Part shown: positions 1 to 7,222 of the stretch, piece after piece
Numbering within the stretch: position 1 is the stretch's first letter
Layout of the letters: each line of letters begins with the position of its first letter
Assembly: GCA_937874445.1 (NCBI GenBank)
Contig: CALNAL010000117.1
Span: 1 to 7,251 of the forward strand
Direction of reading: 5' to 3'
DNA length: 7,251 bases
From: an uncultured Acetobacteraceae bacterium
GTDB lineage: Bacteria; Pseudomonadota; Alphaproteobacteria; Acetobacterales; Acetobacteraceae
Made by a program: the position numbers and the translations under genes
Notes under the pieces: model-generated
The model's input: the letters and a program-made list of their open reading frames with translations, nothing else
Told to the model about the DNA's origin: nothing
Database searches by the model: none

Positions 1-49
1 ATCTACACCTAAGCCTTCGTCGGCAGCGTCAGATGTGTATAAGAGACAG
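1..49 (+). other. Illumina Nextera i5-side adapter (artefact)
   Basis: This is not genomic DNA. Positions 1-8 match the end of the P5 oligo, 9-16 (CTAAGCCT) sit where the i5 index belongs, 17-30 match the read-1 linker, and 31-49 are the 19-bp Tn5 mosaic end AGATGTGTATAAGAGACAG. Biological sequence starts at 50. Open reading frames crossing this stretch acquire spurious residues: one plus-strand frame gains a start reading MYKRQ, and a minus-strand frame ends in SLIHI. Confidence 0.98.
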
Positions 50-73
50 CCCAGACGCCTTGAAACGCCGATT

Positions 74-79
74 GAGGGG
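74..79 (+). promoter_or_regulatory. Ribosome binding site of the first binding-protein gene
   Basis: GAGGGG lies six bases before the ATG at 86. It decides the start of the first gene, because the same frame stays open upstream into the adapter. Only 36 bases of genuine sequence (50-85) precede the ATG, so the operon promoter and any operator lie outside the window or were lost at the library cut. Confidence 0.75.
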
Positions 80-85
80 ACTGGA

Positions 86-1339
86 ATGAAGCGCAGGGAA
101 TTTCTGCTGGGTGCATCCGCGGTAACCATGGTGGATGCCCTGGGCGCCCGCCGGGCCGCCGCGGCCGACGAGGTCGTCATCGGGGCGATCTATCCGATGA
201 CGGGCAATGCCGCGCAGATCGGCCTGGACGCCAAGGCGGCGCTCGAAGGCATCAGCGAGCTGATCAACGCCAGCCACGCCCCCCTGCCGATGCTGATGGG
301 CGCCGGCGGCGGCCTGCCGGCCCTTGGCGGCGCCAAGATCCGCATCGTCATCGCCGACCACCAGAACGATCCCCAGAAGGCCCGCGCCGAGGCCGAGCGC
401 CTCATCACGCAGGAAAAGGTGCCGGTGCTGATCGGCAGCTACACCTCGGCCACCGCCGCCACCATCAGCCAGATCGCCGAGCGCTACGAGGTCCCCTATC
501 TGGCCATGGACAACTCCTCGCCCAGCCTGAGCCAGCGCGGGCTGAAGTGGTTCTTCCGCACCTCGCCGCACGACGTCATGTTCACCGAGGCGATGTTCGC
601 CTTCTTCAAGGACATCGGCGAAAAGACCGGCAAGCCGGTGAAAAGCATCGGCTTGATCTACGAGGATTCGATCTTCGGCGCGGATTCGAGCAACGTGCAG
701 CGCGACCTCGCCAAGAAGGCGGGCATCAAGGTGGTGGCCGACATCAAGTACCGCGCCAACTCCCCCTCGCTCTCCACCGAGGCGCAGCGCATCAAGGCGG
801 CCGCGCCCGATGTGCTGATGCCCTCCTCCTACACCAACGACGCGATCCTGCTGCTGCGCGCGATGAACGAGATCGGCTATAAGCCGCCGGCCATCATGGC
901 GCAGGCCGCGGGCTTCCAGGAGCAGGACTTCATCAAGGCGAGCGGTGCGCTGGCCGACGGCGTGTGCAGCCGTTCCTCCTACGCGCAGGATGCCGTCAAG
1001 ACGCGCCCGGCCATTCCGGCTGCGAACGAATCCTACCGCAAGCGCAGCGGCAAGGACCTCAACGACAACACCGCCCGCCAGGTCACCGCGGTCACGGTGC
1101 TGGCCGATGCCATCAACCGCGCTGGCGCGGCCAAGCCGGAGGCGATCCGCCAGGCGCTGGTGGCCACCGAGGTTCCCGGCGAGAAGCTGATCGTGCCGTG
1201 GAAGGGCGTGAAGTTCGACGCCACCGGCCAGAACATCTGGGCCACCCCGGTCATCCAGCAGCTCGAAGGCGGCGTCTACAAGACGGTCTATCCTTTCGAT
1301 ATCGCGACGGTTGACGCCAAGTGGAACGTCGGCGGCTGA
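86..1339 (+). CDS. Branched-chain amino acid type ABC transporter substrate-binding protein (LivJ/LivK family)
   Basis: Periplasmic ligand-capture subunit for the LivHMGF-like importer directly downstream. The 417-aa product fits the usual size of type I periplasmic binding proteins (Peripla_BP_6, COG0683). Residues 1-27 form a secretion signal with a twin-arginine core (R3 R4 E F6 L7) and an Ala-rich end, with cleavage likely near A27/D28, suggesting Tat export. The mature chain opens with the family pattern IGAIYPMTG (residues 32-40). A first-lobe ligand loop GSYTSA lies at 117-122, followed by the hinge and a second lobe with IGLIYED. A Gly-rich insertion occupies about residues 66-82. The start at 86 is chosen for its RBS and signal peptide; the frame upstream is adapter. 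Family membership is clear, but the ligand is not: relatives bind branched-chain or other amino acids, amides, urea or aromatic acids. Confidence 0.95.
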   Translation: MKRREFLLGASAVTMVDALGARRAAAADEVVIGAIYPMTGNAAQIGLDAKAALEGISELINASHAPLPMLMGAGGGLPALGGAKIRIVIADHQNDPQKARAEAERLITQEKVPVLIGSYTSATAATISQIAERYEVPYLAMDNSSPSLSQRGLKWFFRTSPHDVMFTEAMFAFFKDIGEKTGKPVKSIGLIYEDSIFGADSSNVQRDLAKKAGIKVVADIKYRANSPSLSTEAQRIKAAAPDVLMPSSYTNDAILLLRAMNEIGYKPPAIMAQAAGFQEQDFIKASGALADGVCSRSSYAQDAVKTRPAIPAANESYRKRSGKDLNDNTARQVTAVTVLADAINRAGAAKPEAIRQALVATEVPGEKLIVPWKGVKFDATGQNIWATPVIQQLEGGVYKTVYPFDIATVDAKWNVGG

Positions 1340-1342
1340 GAC

Positions 1343-1348
1343 GGAGGT
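1343..1348 (+). promoter_or_regulatory. GGAGGT Shine-Dalgarno-like motif overlapping the livH start
   Basis: GGAGGT lies four bases after the stop of the binding-protein gene and overlaps the GTG codon at 1347. It is too close to serve that GTG in the usual way, and no ATG follows at a normal distance in the livH frame. Initiation at 1347 may rely on ribosomes terminating at 1339. The motif makes the start of livH uncertain. Confidence 0.4.
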
Positions 1349-2222
1349 GACAGCCGACATCCTTCTGCAGGCCGTCATCGGCGGCCTGCTCATGGGGTTG
1401 ATCTACGCGCTGGTTGCCGCGGGACTCAGCCTCATCTTCGGCCTGATGGACGTGGTGAACTTCGCCCACGGCGAGCTGCTGATGGTCGCGATGTTCGCCA
1501 CCTTCAGCCTCTGGCAGCTCACCGGGCTCGACCCGCTGATGGTGCTGCCTCTGGTGGTGGTGCTGATGTTCGCGCTGGGCGTCGCGATCTATCACGGGCT
1601 GATCGCACGGGCGCTGACGGTGCAGTTCAACCGCGGCATGGTACAGATCTTCGTCACCTTCGGGTTGGGGATCTTCATCCGCGGCCTGGCACAGTTCTTC
1701 TACGGCGGCGAATTCCGCTCGATCACCGGGGGGATGGTGGCCAACCGCACGGTGCAGATGGCGGGAATCTACGTGCCGCTGCCTCAGTTCGCGGCGAGCC
1801 TGGTCTGCCTCGGCGCCTTCGCGCTGCTGCTGGTCATCAGCCGCACCGAGTTCGGACGCGCCCTGGAAGCGACCCGCGAGGACCGCGATGCCGTGGCGCT
1901 GATCGGCATCAACCGCGACCACATCTTCGCCATCGGCTGGGGACTGGGCGCGGCGACGGTGGGCATCGCCGGCGTGATGCTGGCCACCTTCTACTACGTC
2001 TCGCCCAACGTCGGGGCCAACTTCGCCACCATCGCCTATGTCACCGTGGCGCTGGGCGGTTTCGGCAGCCTCGGCGGCGCGCTGGTGGCGGGGCTGCTGA
2101 TCGGCGAGATCGAGGCGCTGACGGCCCTGGTGCTGGAACCCTCGCTCAAGCAGGTGGGCATGTTCGTCGTTTATCTCGCCGTGGTCCTGTTCCGCCCGCG
2201 CGGCCTGTTCGGGAGACTCTGA
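1347..2222 (+). CDS. livH: LivH-like ABC permease, branched-chain amino acid family
   Basis: Inner-membrane permease subunit (BPD_transp_2, COG0559) that pairs with the LivM-like protein to form the translocation path. From GTG 1347 the product is 291 aa, normal for LivH. It shows the N-terminal family signature: a hydrophobic helix GGLLMGLIYALVAAG (12-26) and NFAHGE (38-43). Roughly eight membrane helices follow. The cytoplasmic coupling loop, which contacts an ATPase, is FGRALEATREDRDAVALIG at 169-187. The end carries GGFGSLGGALVAG and the typical FRPRGLFG tail. The frame is also open to a TTG at 1311, giving 303 aa and overlapping the previous gene. GTG 1347 is preferred because the family's first helix begins within about ten residues of the start. 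The symbol denotes the family, not proven leucine transport. Confidence 0.92.
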   Translation: MTADILLQAVIGGLLMGLIYALVAAGLSLIFGLMDVVNFAHGELLMVAMFATFSLWQLTGLDPLMVLPLVVVLMFALGVAIYHGLIARALTVQFNRGMVQIFVTFGLGIFIRGLAQFFYGGEFRSITGGMVANRTVQMAGIYVPLPQFAASLVCLGAFALLLVISRTEFGRALEATREDRDAVALIGINRDHIFAIGWGLGAATVGIAGVMLATFYYVSPNVGANFATIAYVTVALGGFGSLGGALVAGLLIGEIEALTALVLEPSLKQVGMFVVYLAVVLFRPRGLFGRL

Positions 2223-3223
2223 TGGAAGCGATTCCCGACAACGCGATCACGCGCCGGCGCCGCAACGAATTGCGGTGCGCGCTCGCGGTCCTGGTGGTGC
2301 TGGCGATCCTGCCGCTGCCGATTTCCGATGTCTACACGCAGAACCTCATCATCCTCACCCTCTTCTATGCCGGACTGTCGCAGGCGTGGAACATCCTCGG
2401 CGGCACCTGCGGGCAGATCAGCCTGGGGCACGCCTTCTATTTCGGTGTCGGCGCCTACACCTCCACGATGCTGTTCACCCACCTCGGCATCCCGCCCACG
2501 CTGGGGATGTTCGCGGGCGGCGCGATGGGCGGCCTGATGGCGCTGCTGATCGGCTGGCCGTGCTTCCGTCTTTCCGGACACTACTACGTCATCGCAACGT
2601 TCGTGGTCGGCGAGATCGGCTCGCTGCTGTTCCTCAACTGGGACTGGATCGGCGGGGCCTCGGGCCTCTACATCCCCTTCCACGGCGAGTCCTGGATCAA
2701 CCTGCAGTTCCGCACGGCCAAGTTGCCGTGGCACTACCTGTTCCTCACCTTCGCCGCCGCCACCTGGCTCGTCGCCTGGCTGATCGACGGTTCGCGCTGG
2801 GGCTTCGCCTGGCGGGCGGTGCGCGACGACGTGGTGGCCGCCCGCTCCCTCGGGGTCTCGGTGTTCCGCTCGAAGATGGCGGCGGCGGTCATCAGCGGAT
2901 TCTTCACCGGCCTGGGCGGTGCGCTCTACGGGCAGTTCGTCGGCTACATCGATCCCGACAGCATGATGACGGGAAGCCTCTCCGTGCTGATCTCGCTGCC
3001 CGCGGTGCTGGGCGGCGTGGGAACGCTGTGGGGGCCGGTGGTAGGCGCGGCGATTCTCATTCCGGTTCGAGAACTTTCAAGCACCTTCCTCGGTGGCTCC
3101 GGGCGCGGCGTGGACCTGATGCTCTACGGCGCGATGATCGTGCTGGTGGCGCTGGCCCGGCCGCAGGGTCTGGTGAGCCTGCTCGCCCTGGTGCGCGGAG
3201 GCCGCAATGCCCGCACTGCTTGA
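2222..3223 (+). CDS. livM: LivM-like ABC permease, branched-chain amino acid family
   Basis: Second inner-membrane permease (COG4177), 333 aa, partner of the LivH-like subunit. Its ATG shares one base with the livH stop (TGATG), and GGGAG at 2211-2215 gives a well-spaced RBS, so the two are translationally coupled. A short basic N-terminus (RRRR at 11-14) precedes the first helix, consistent with a cytoplasmic start. The family hallmark WNILGGTCGQISLGHAFYFG runs over 57-76 and continues to GAYT at 80. The ATPase-coupling loop is at about 192-218 (RWGFAWRAVRDDVVAARSLG). The C-terminal GGVGTLWGPVVGA (264-276) and ARPQGL (312-317) are also family motifs. The last 17 bases overlap the ATPase gene that follows. 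No truncation or frameshift is seen. Confidence 0.94.
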   Translation: MEAIPDNAITRRRRNELRCALAVLVVLAILPLPISDVYTQNLIILTLFYAGLSQAWNILGGTCGQISLGHAFYFGVGAYTSTMLFTHLGIPPTLGMFAGGAMGGLMALLIGWPCFRLSGHYYVIATFVVGEIGSLLFLNWDWIGGASGLYIPFHGESWINLQFRTAKLPWHYLFLTFAAATWLVAWLIDGSRWGFAWRAVRDDVVAARSLGVSVFRSKMAAAVISGFFTGLGGALYGQFVGYIDPDSMMTGSLSVLISLPAVLGGVGTLWGPVVGAAILIPVRELSSTFLGGSGRGVDLMLYGAMIVLVALARPQGLVSLLALVRGGRNARTA

Positions 3224-3921
3224 GATCGACCACCTCTCCAAGGCGTTCGGCGGCGTCGCGGCCAATGTCGATATCAGCTTCGACGTGGAGCAAGGCGAGA
3301 TTCTCGGCCTGCTCGGCCCCAACGGCGCGGGCAAGACCTCGCTGTTCAACTCCATCTCCGGCGAGGTCACGCCCGACGAGGGCGAGATCCGCCTCGACGG
3401 GCGGCGCATCTCCGGCCTCGGCCCGGTGGCCTGCGCCGAGGCGGGCATCGCGCGGACCTTCCAGGTGGTGCGCAGTTTCGATTCCATGACGGTGCTGGAG
3501 AACGTCATGGTGGGGGCCTTCTCGCGCCACCCCGGCACGCATGCGGCGATGCGGGCGGCCACCGATGTGCTCACCTTCTGCAACCTTCTCGAACGCGCCG
3601 ACCGCCCGGCCCACGCGCTGAGTCCGCCCGAGAAACGCCGCCTGGAGGTCGCGCGCGCGCTGGCCATCGAGCCCCGCATCATCCTGCTCGACGAGATGCT
3701 GACCGGCCTCACCCCCACCGAGGCGCAGGAAGGCGTGGCCCTGGTGCGCAAGGTCCAGGCACGCGGCATCACCATCCTCATGGTGGAGCACGTGATGGAG
3801 GTGGTGCTGCCGCTGGTGTCGCGTGCGGTGGTGCTCGATCTCGGCAAGGTTCTGACCATCGGCACCCCGGAGGAGATCGTGCACGATCCCGAGGTGATCC
3901 GGGCCTATCTCGGAGAGAAAT

Positions 3922-3938
<17 letters not shown>
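3207..3938 (+). CDS. livG: LivG-like ABC transporter ATP-binding protein
   Basis: Cytoplasmic ATPase of the Liv-type importer (COG0411), 243 aa, near the usual length of about 250. The ATG has GGAGG at 3197-3201 and starts inside livM. Walker A is GPNGAGKTS (37-45), the Q-loop is TFQVVR with Q86, Walker B is IILLDE (158-163), and the switch histidine is H195 in MVEHVM. The C-terminal RAYLGEKY is a LivG family ending. The ABC signature is unusual: LSPPE (138-142) followed by KRRLEVARAL replaces LSGGQ, and the residues after Walker B are MLTGLTPTE. From memory, related degenerate signatures occur in other LivG-like proteins, so this is probably a subfamily trait rather than inactivation. It likely forms a heterodimer with the LivF-like protein, whose signature is canonical. 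Confidence 0.94.
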
Positions 3939-4621
<683 letters not shown>

Positions 4622-4623
<2 letters not shown>

Positions 4624-4626
4624 GGA
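4622..4626 (+). promoter_or_regulatory. Ribosome binding site overlapping the livF stop codon
   Basis: GAGGA begins inside the TGA stop of livF. It sits one base before an ATG at 4628 but seven bases before the next in-frame ATG at 4634. The spacing favours 4634 as the start of the second binding-protein gene and links its translation to the end of livF. Confidence 0.65.
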
Positions 4627-4633
4627 AATGACC

Positions 4634-5488
4634 ATGACAAATCAGCCGACCCGCCGCATGGCCGGTCTCGCCGCCGGAGCCGCCGCCCTGGCCGCCCCGG
4701 CCCTGCTGCTCGGCCGCAGCGCCCACGCCGAGGGCTCGGAAAGCACCTTCGAGCGCATCCAGCGCACCAAGGTGGTGCGCGTCGCGGCCCTCACCGGCGA
4801 GGCGCCCTACTTCTTCAAGGACCTCGCCACCGGCGCGTGGAGCGGCGCCTCGGTGGACATGGTCAAGAACGTCGCCGCCATCTGGGACGCCAAGGTGGAA
4901 TACGTCCCCTCCACCTACGGCAATTCGGTGATGGACCTGCAGTCGGGCAAGGTGGACATCGGCTTCTCGCTCAATCCCACGCCGCAGCGGGCCCTTTCCA
5001 TCGGCTTCACCCGGCCGATGATCACCCATCCCTTCGGGGCCATCTGCCGCAAGGGCTTCGAGCCGAAGAGCTGGGACGACCTCAACAAGCCCGAGGTGCG
5101 CATCGTGACCGACCTCGGCTCGACCAACGAGGTGGCGGCCCGGCGTTTCGCCCCCAATGCCAAGATCACCTCGTTGCAGAATCGGGACGATGCCATCCTC
5201 GCCCTGCAGTCCGGCCGCGCCGATGCCGACGTGGTGGCGGCGATGCTCGGCATCACCGCGCTCGCCAAGAATCCCGCCCTGGGAAAGTTCATCATCCCCA
5301 CCGGCCCCGTGGTGTCGCTGCCCAGCTCGATCGGGGTGCGTCGCGAGCCCGACACGCGCTTCCGCGAGGTGCTCGATGCCTGGCTGCTGATGAACACCGG
5401 CATCGGCCAGATCCGCGAGTGGATGATCAACGGCATCCTGCACTCCGGCGCACACCGCGAGGACATCCCGCCCGAGCTGACCTTCTAA
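4634..5488 (+). CDS. Polar amino acid type ABC transporter substrate-binding protein (SBP_bac_3 family)
   Basis: Periplasmic type II binding protein related to HisJ/GlnH (COG0834), 284 aa from ATG 4634. ATG 4628 is in frame two codons earlier, but its RBS spacing is poor. The leader has T6-R7-R8 then an Ala-rich stretch ending AHA (30-32), so Tat or Sec export with cleavage near A32. Family landmarks are LQSGKVDIGFS (102-112), TPQRA with R119 (expected carboxylate-binding Arg), TRPM at 126-129, GSTNE (162-166), and SGRADAD (193-199). The Asp that in HisJ lies shortly after the GRxDA motif and holds the ligand's amino group is not seen; the aligned position appears to be Ala (GRADADVVA). This suggests a ligand other than a plain alpha-amino acid, though that alignment is by eye. 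It presumably feeds the permease 19 nt downstream. Confidence 0.92.
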   Translation: MTNQPTRRMAGLAAGAAALAAPALLLGRSAHAEGSESTFERIQRTKVVRVAALTGEAPYFFKDLATGAWSGASVDMVKNVAAIWDAKVEYVPSTYGNSVMDLQSGKVDIGFSLNPTPQRALSIGFTRPMITHPFGAICRKGFEPKSWDDLNKPEVRIVTDLGSTNEVAARRFAPNAKITSLQNRDDAILALQSGRADADVVAAMLGITALAKNPALGKFIIPTGPVVSLPSSIGVRREPDTRFREVLDAWLLMNTGIGQIREWMINGILHSGAHREDIPPELTF

Positions 5489-5507
5489 GGCGAACCGAAG
5501 AAAGCCG

Positions 5508-6170
5508 ATGGACTACCAATGGAGTTTCGGGTTCCTCTGGCACTACTCCTGGCTCTTCGTGCGGGGAGTGGAGATCACGCTGGCCTACACCGCGGGCACC
5601 ATCGCGGCCGGGCTGCTGGTGGGGCTGGTGGTCGGCATGGGCCGGCTGCTGCCCTCGAAGCTCGCCAACGCTCCGCTGGTGGCCTTCATCGAGCTGTTCC
5701 GCTGCACGCCGCTGCTGGTGCAGCTGGTGTGGTTCTACTACGCGCTGCCGGTGCTGACGGGAGTGCAGGTGCCGGCCGCCGCCGCCTCGGCGCTGGTGCT
5801 CACCTGCTACACCGCGGCCTTCTACGCCGAGATATTCCGTGGCGGCATCATCTCGGTCGAGCGCGGCCAGTGGGATGCCGCCCGCGCACTCGGCCTGCCC
5901 TGGTGGAAGTTGATGCGCCTGGTGATCCTGCCCCAGGCGGTGCGCCGCATGGTGCCGCCCTTCATCAACCAGTCGGTGATCCAGCTGAAGAACACCTCGC
6001 TGGTCTCGACCATTGCGGTCCCGGACCTTCTCTACCAGGGCCAGCTCATCACCTCCGACACCTATCGCCCGCTGGAGACCTACACCCTGGTGGCGGTGAT
6101 CTATTTCGCCCTGCTGCTGCCGATGACCTGGCTCGCCCAGCGCTGGGAAAAACGGCTCGCGGCCCGGTAA
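5508..6170 (+). CDS. Polar amino acid type ABC transporter permease (HisM/GlnP family)
   Basis: Inner-membrane permease of 220 aa (COG0765; BPD_transp_1), typical length for the family, with about five hydrophobic segments. Family motifs are plain: FIELFRCTPLLVQLVWFYYA (60-79), then YTAAFYAEIFRGGI (101-114) leading into the EAA loop SVERGQWDAARALGL (116-130), and LKNTSLVSTIAVPDLL (160-175). The ATG is preceded by a weak purine-rich RBS (GAAGAAAG, 5497-5504) and lies 19 bases after the binding-protein stop, so the two are co-transcribed. Only one permease gene is present, so it would form a homodimer unless a partner lies elsewhere. The expected HisP/GlnQ-type ATPase gene does not follow; the next gene is on the opposite strand. 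A C-terminal basic tail (EKRLAAR) ends the protein. Confidence 0.95.
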   Translation: MDYQWSFGFLWHYSWLFVRGVEITLAYTAGTIAAGLLVGLVVGMGRLLPSKLANAPLVAFIELFRCTPLLVQLVWFYYALPVLTGVQVPAAAASALVLTCYTAAFYAEIFRGGIISVERGQWDAARALGLPWWKLMRLVILPQAVRRMVPPFINQSVIQLKNTSLVSTIAVPDLLYQGQLITSDTYRPLETYTLVAVIYFALLLPMTWLAQRWEKRLAAR

Positions 6171-6194
6171 TGCCGGGTCGCGATAGCAAGGAAG

Positions 6195-6220
6195 GGTTCT
6201 CCTTTCGGGAAAGGAGAACC
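6195..6220. terminator. Perfect 11-bp hairpin after the operon
   Basis: GGTTCTCCTTT (6195-6205) and AAAGGAGAACC (6210-6220) are perfect inverted repeats around a CGGG tetraloop. It starts 25 bases after the last plus-strand stop codon. No run of T follows directly on either strand, so it is not a textbook intrinsic terminator. It may protect the 3' end of the transcript or act with the second hairpin. A weaker 5-bp inverted repeat (AGGAA 6221-6225, TTCCT 6233-6237) lies between the two. Confidence 0.6.
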
Positions 6221-6236
6221 AGGAAAGCTTTGTTCC

Positions 6237-6289
6237 TTTGGCTCCGCGCCTGTGTCATGCGCGGAGCCAAACGGGGAAAAGTCCTTTTT
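6237..6289. terminator. Perfect 13-bp hairpin followed by a distal T5 tract
   Basis: TTTGGCTCCGCGC (6237-6249) pairs perfectly with GCGCGGAGCCAAA (6259-6271) around a 9-base loop. On the plus strand, CGGGGAAAAGTCC separates it from TTTTT at 6285-6289, so it may end the transporter operon, though the T tract is more distant than usual. It also lies between two convergent genes and could serve the minus-strand hydrolase. The paired hairpins could equally be one copy of a dispersed intergenic repeat. Confidence 0.6.
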
Positions 6290-6311
6290 GCTTCCCTTAC
6301 CGACCCCGTGC

Positions 6312-7222
6312 TCAGTCATTCCGGGGCAGGATCTGTTCGGCGAGGGTGGCGAACCAGCTTGCCCCCAGCGGCAGGATGGCATCGTTGAAGTTGAAGCGCG
6401 GATGGTGCGCCTGGGCATCGCAGCCGGTCTGTGCGCCGAGCCACAGATAGGCGCCGGGCTTCTTCTCCAGCATGTAGGCGAAATCCTCGCCGCCCATGGT
6501 CGGATGCGCGGCCTCGCTCACGCGGGCCCGGCCCACCACGGCCTCGGCCGCGCGCACCGCGAGCGCGGTGGAGTCCGCCTCGTTGACAGTGGCCGGATAG
6601 GTACGGTCGAAGACCACCTCGGCCTTGGCCCCGAAGCCTTCGGCCACGCCGCGGGCGATGCGCGCAACCCCCGCCTCGAGCAGCGCGCCCACCTCGGGCG
6701 TGAACCACCGTGCGGTGCCGAGCATTTTCACCTGCTCGGGAATCACGTTGTAGATCCGCCCGCCCTGGATCGAGCCGATCGTCACCACCGCGCTCGCCGT
6801 CGGATCGAGGTTGCGCGAGACCAGGGTCTGCAGCGCCGAGACGATGGCCGCCGCGACCACCACAGGATCGATGCCGGCATCGGGATGCGCCCCGTGTGCA
6901 CCGCGCCCGGTGACGACGATCTCGATGTTGGCCACGGCCGCCATGATCGGCCCGACCCGCCACTGGAACACGCCCTCCGGCGCGGCAGTCCAGTTGTGCA
7001 GCCCGAAGATGCGCTCGACGGGGCAGCGCTCGAACAGGCCGTCTTCCACCATCACCTTGCCGCCCGCGAAATTCTCCTCGGCGGGCTGGAAGATCACGTA
7101 GACGTCGCCTGCAAAGTTGCGCGTCTCGGCGAGGTAGCGCGCGGCGCCGAGCAGCATCGCGGTGTGGCCGTCGTGGCCGCAGGCGTGCATCACGCCGGGG
7201 GTCTCCGAGGCGTACTCCACCC
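6312..7222 (-). CDS. M20 family amidohydrolase (hippurate / N-acyl-amino acid hydrolase type), 5' end missing
   Basis: Metal-dependent hydrolase of the M20D group (HipO, IAA-amino acid hydrolases; COG1473), which cleaves the amide bond of N-acyl amino acids in the cytoplasm. The visible 303 residues are the C-terminal three quarters of a protein usually near 390 aa; roughly 90-100 N-terminal residues, including the RADMDALP-type motif, are lost where the fragment meets adapter. Numbering from the GTG codon at 7220, metal and catalytic residues are in place: HACGHDGH (12-19, C14 and H16), QPAEE (45-49), GLHNW (73-77) and HHPRF (272-276). The lid/dimerisation region includes GRGAHGAHP (105-113), and GGEDF is at 243-247. 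That GTG is most likely an internal valine (VEYASETPG), not the start. It converges on the transporter operon. The substrate cannot be fixed from sequence. Confidence 0.93.

Noticed and set aside
31..49. 19-bp Tn5 mosaic ends at both edges as evidence of a natural transposon
   Set aside because: The mosaic end is directly joined to the Illumina linker and index sequence, so it comes from tagmentation, not from a natural Tn5 element. No transposase gene is present.
35..85. N-terminal extension of the first binding protein starting MYKRQ
   Set aside because: The ATG at 35 lies inside the Tn5 mosaic end. The real start at 86 has an RBS and a signal peptide.
29..1393. 454-codon open frame on the minus strand opposite the first binding protein
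   Set aside because: It is a shadow of a GC-rich gene: low-complexity Arg/Gly/His/Ala-rich translation with no family motif, and its end is translated adapter (SLIHI). The plus strand encodes a clear binding protein.
7218..7220. GTG as the true start of the hydrolase
   Set aside because: It would begin the protein just ahead of the metal-binding HACGHDGH motif, omitting about 90-100 residues that family members need. It is better read as an internal valine of a truncated gene.
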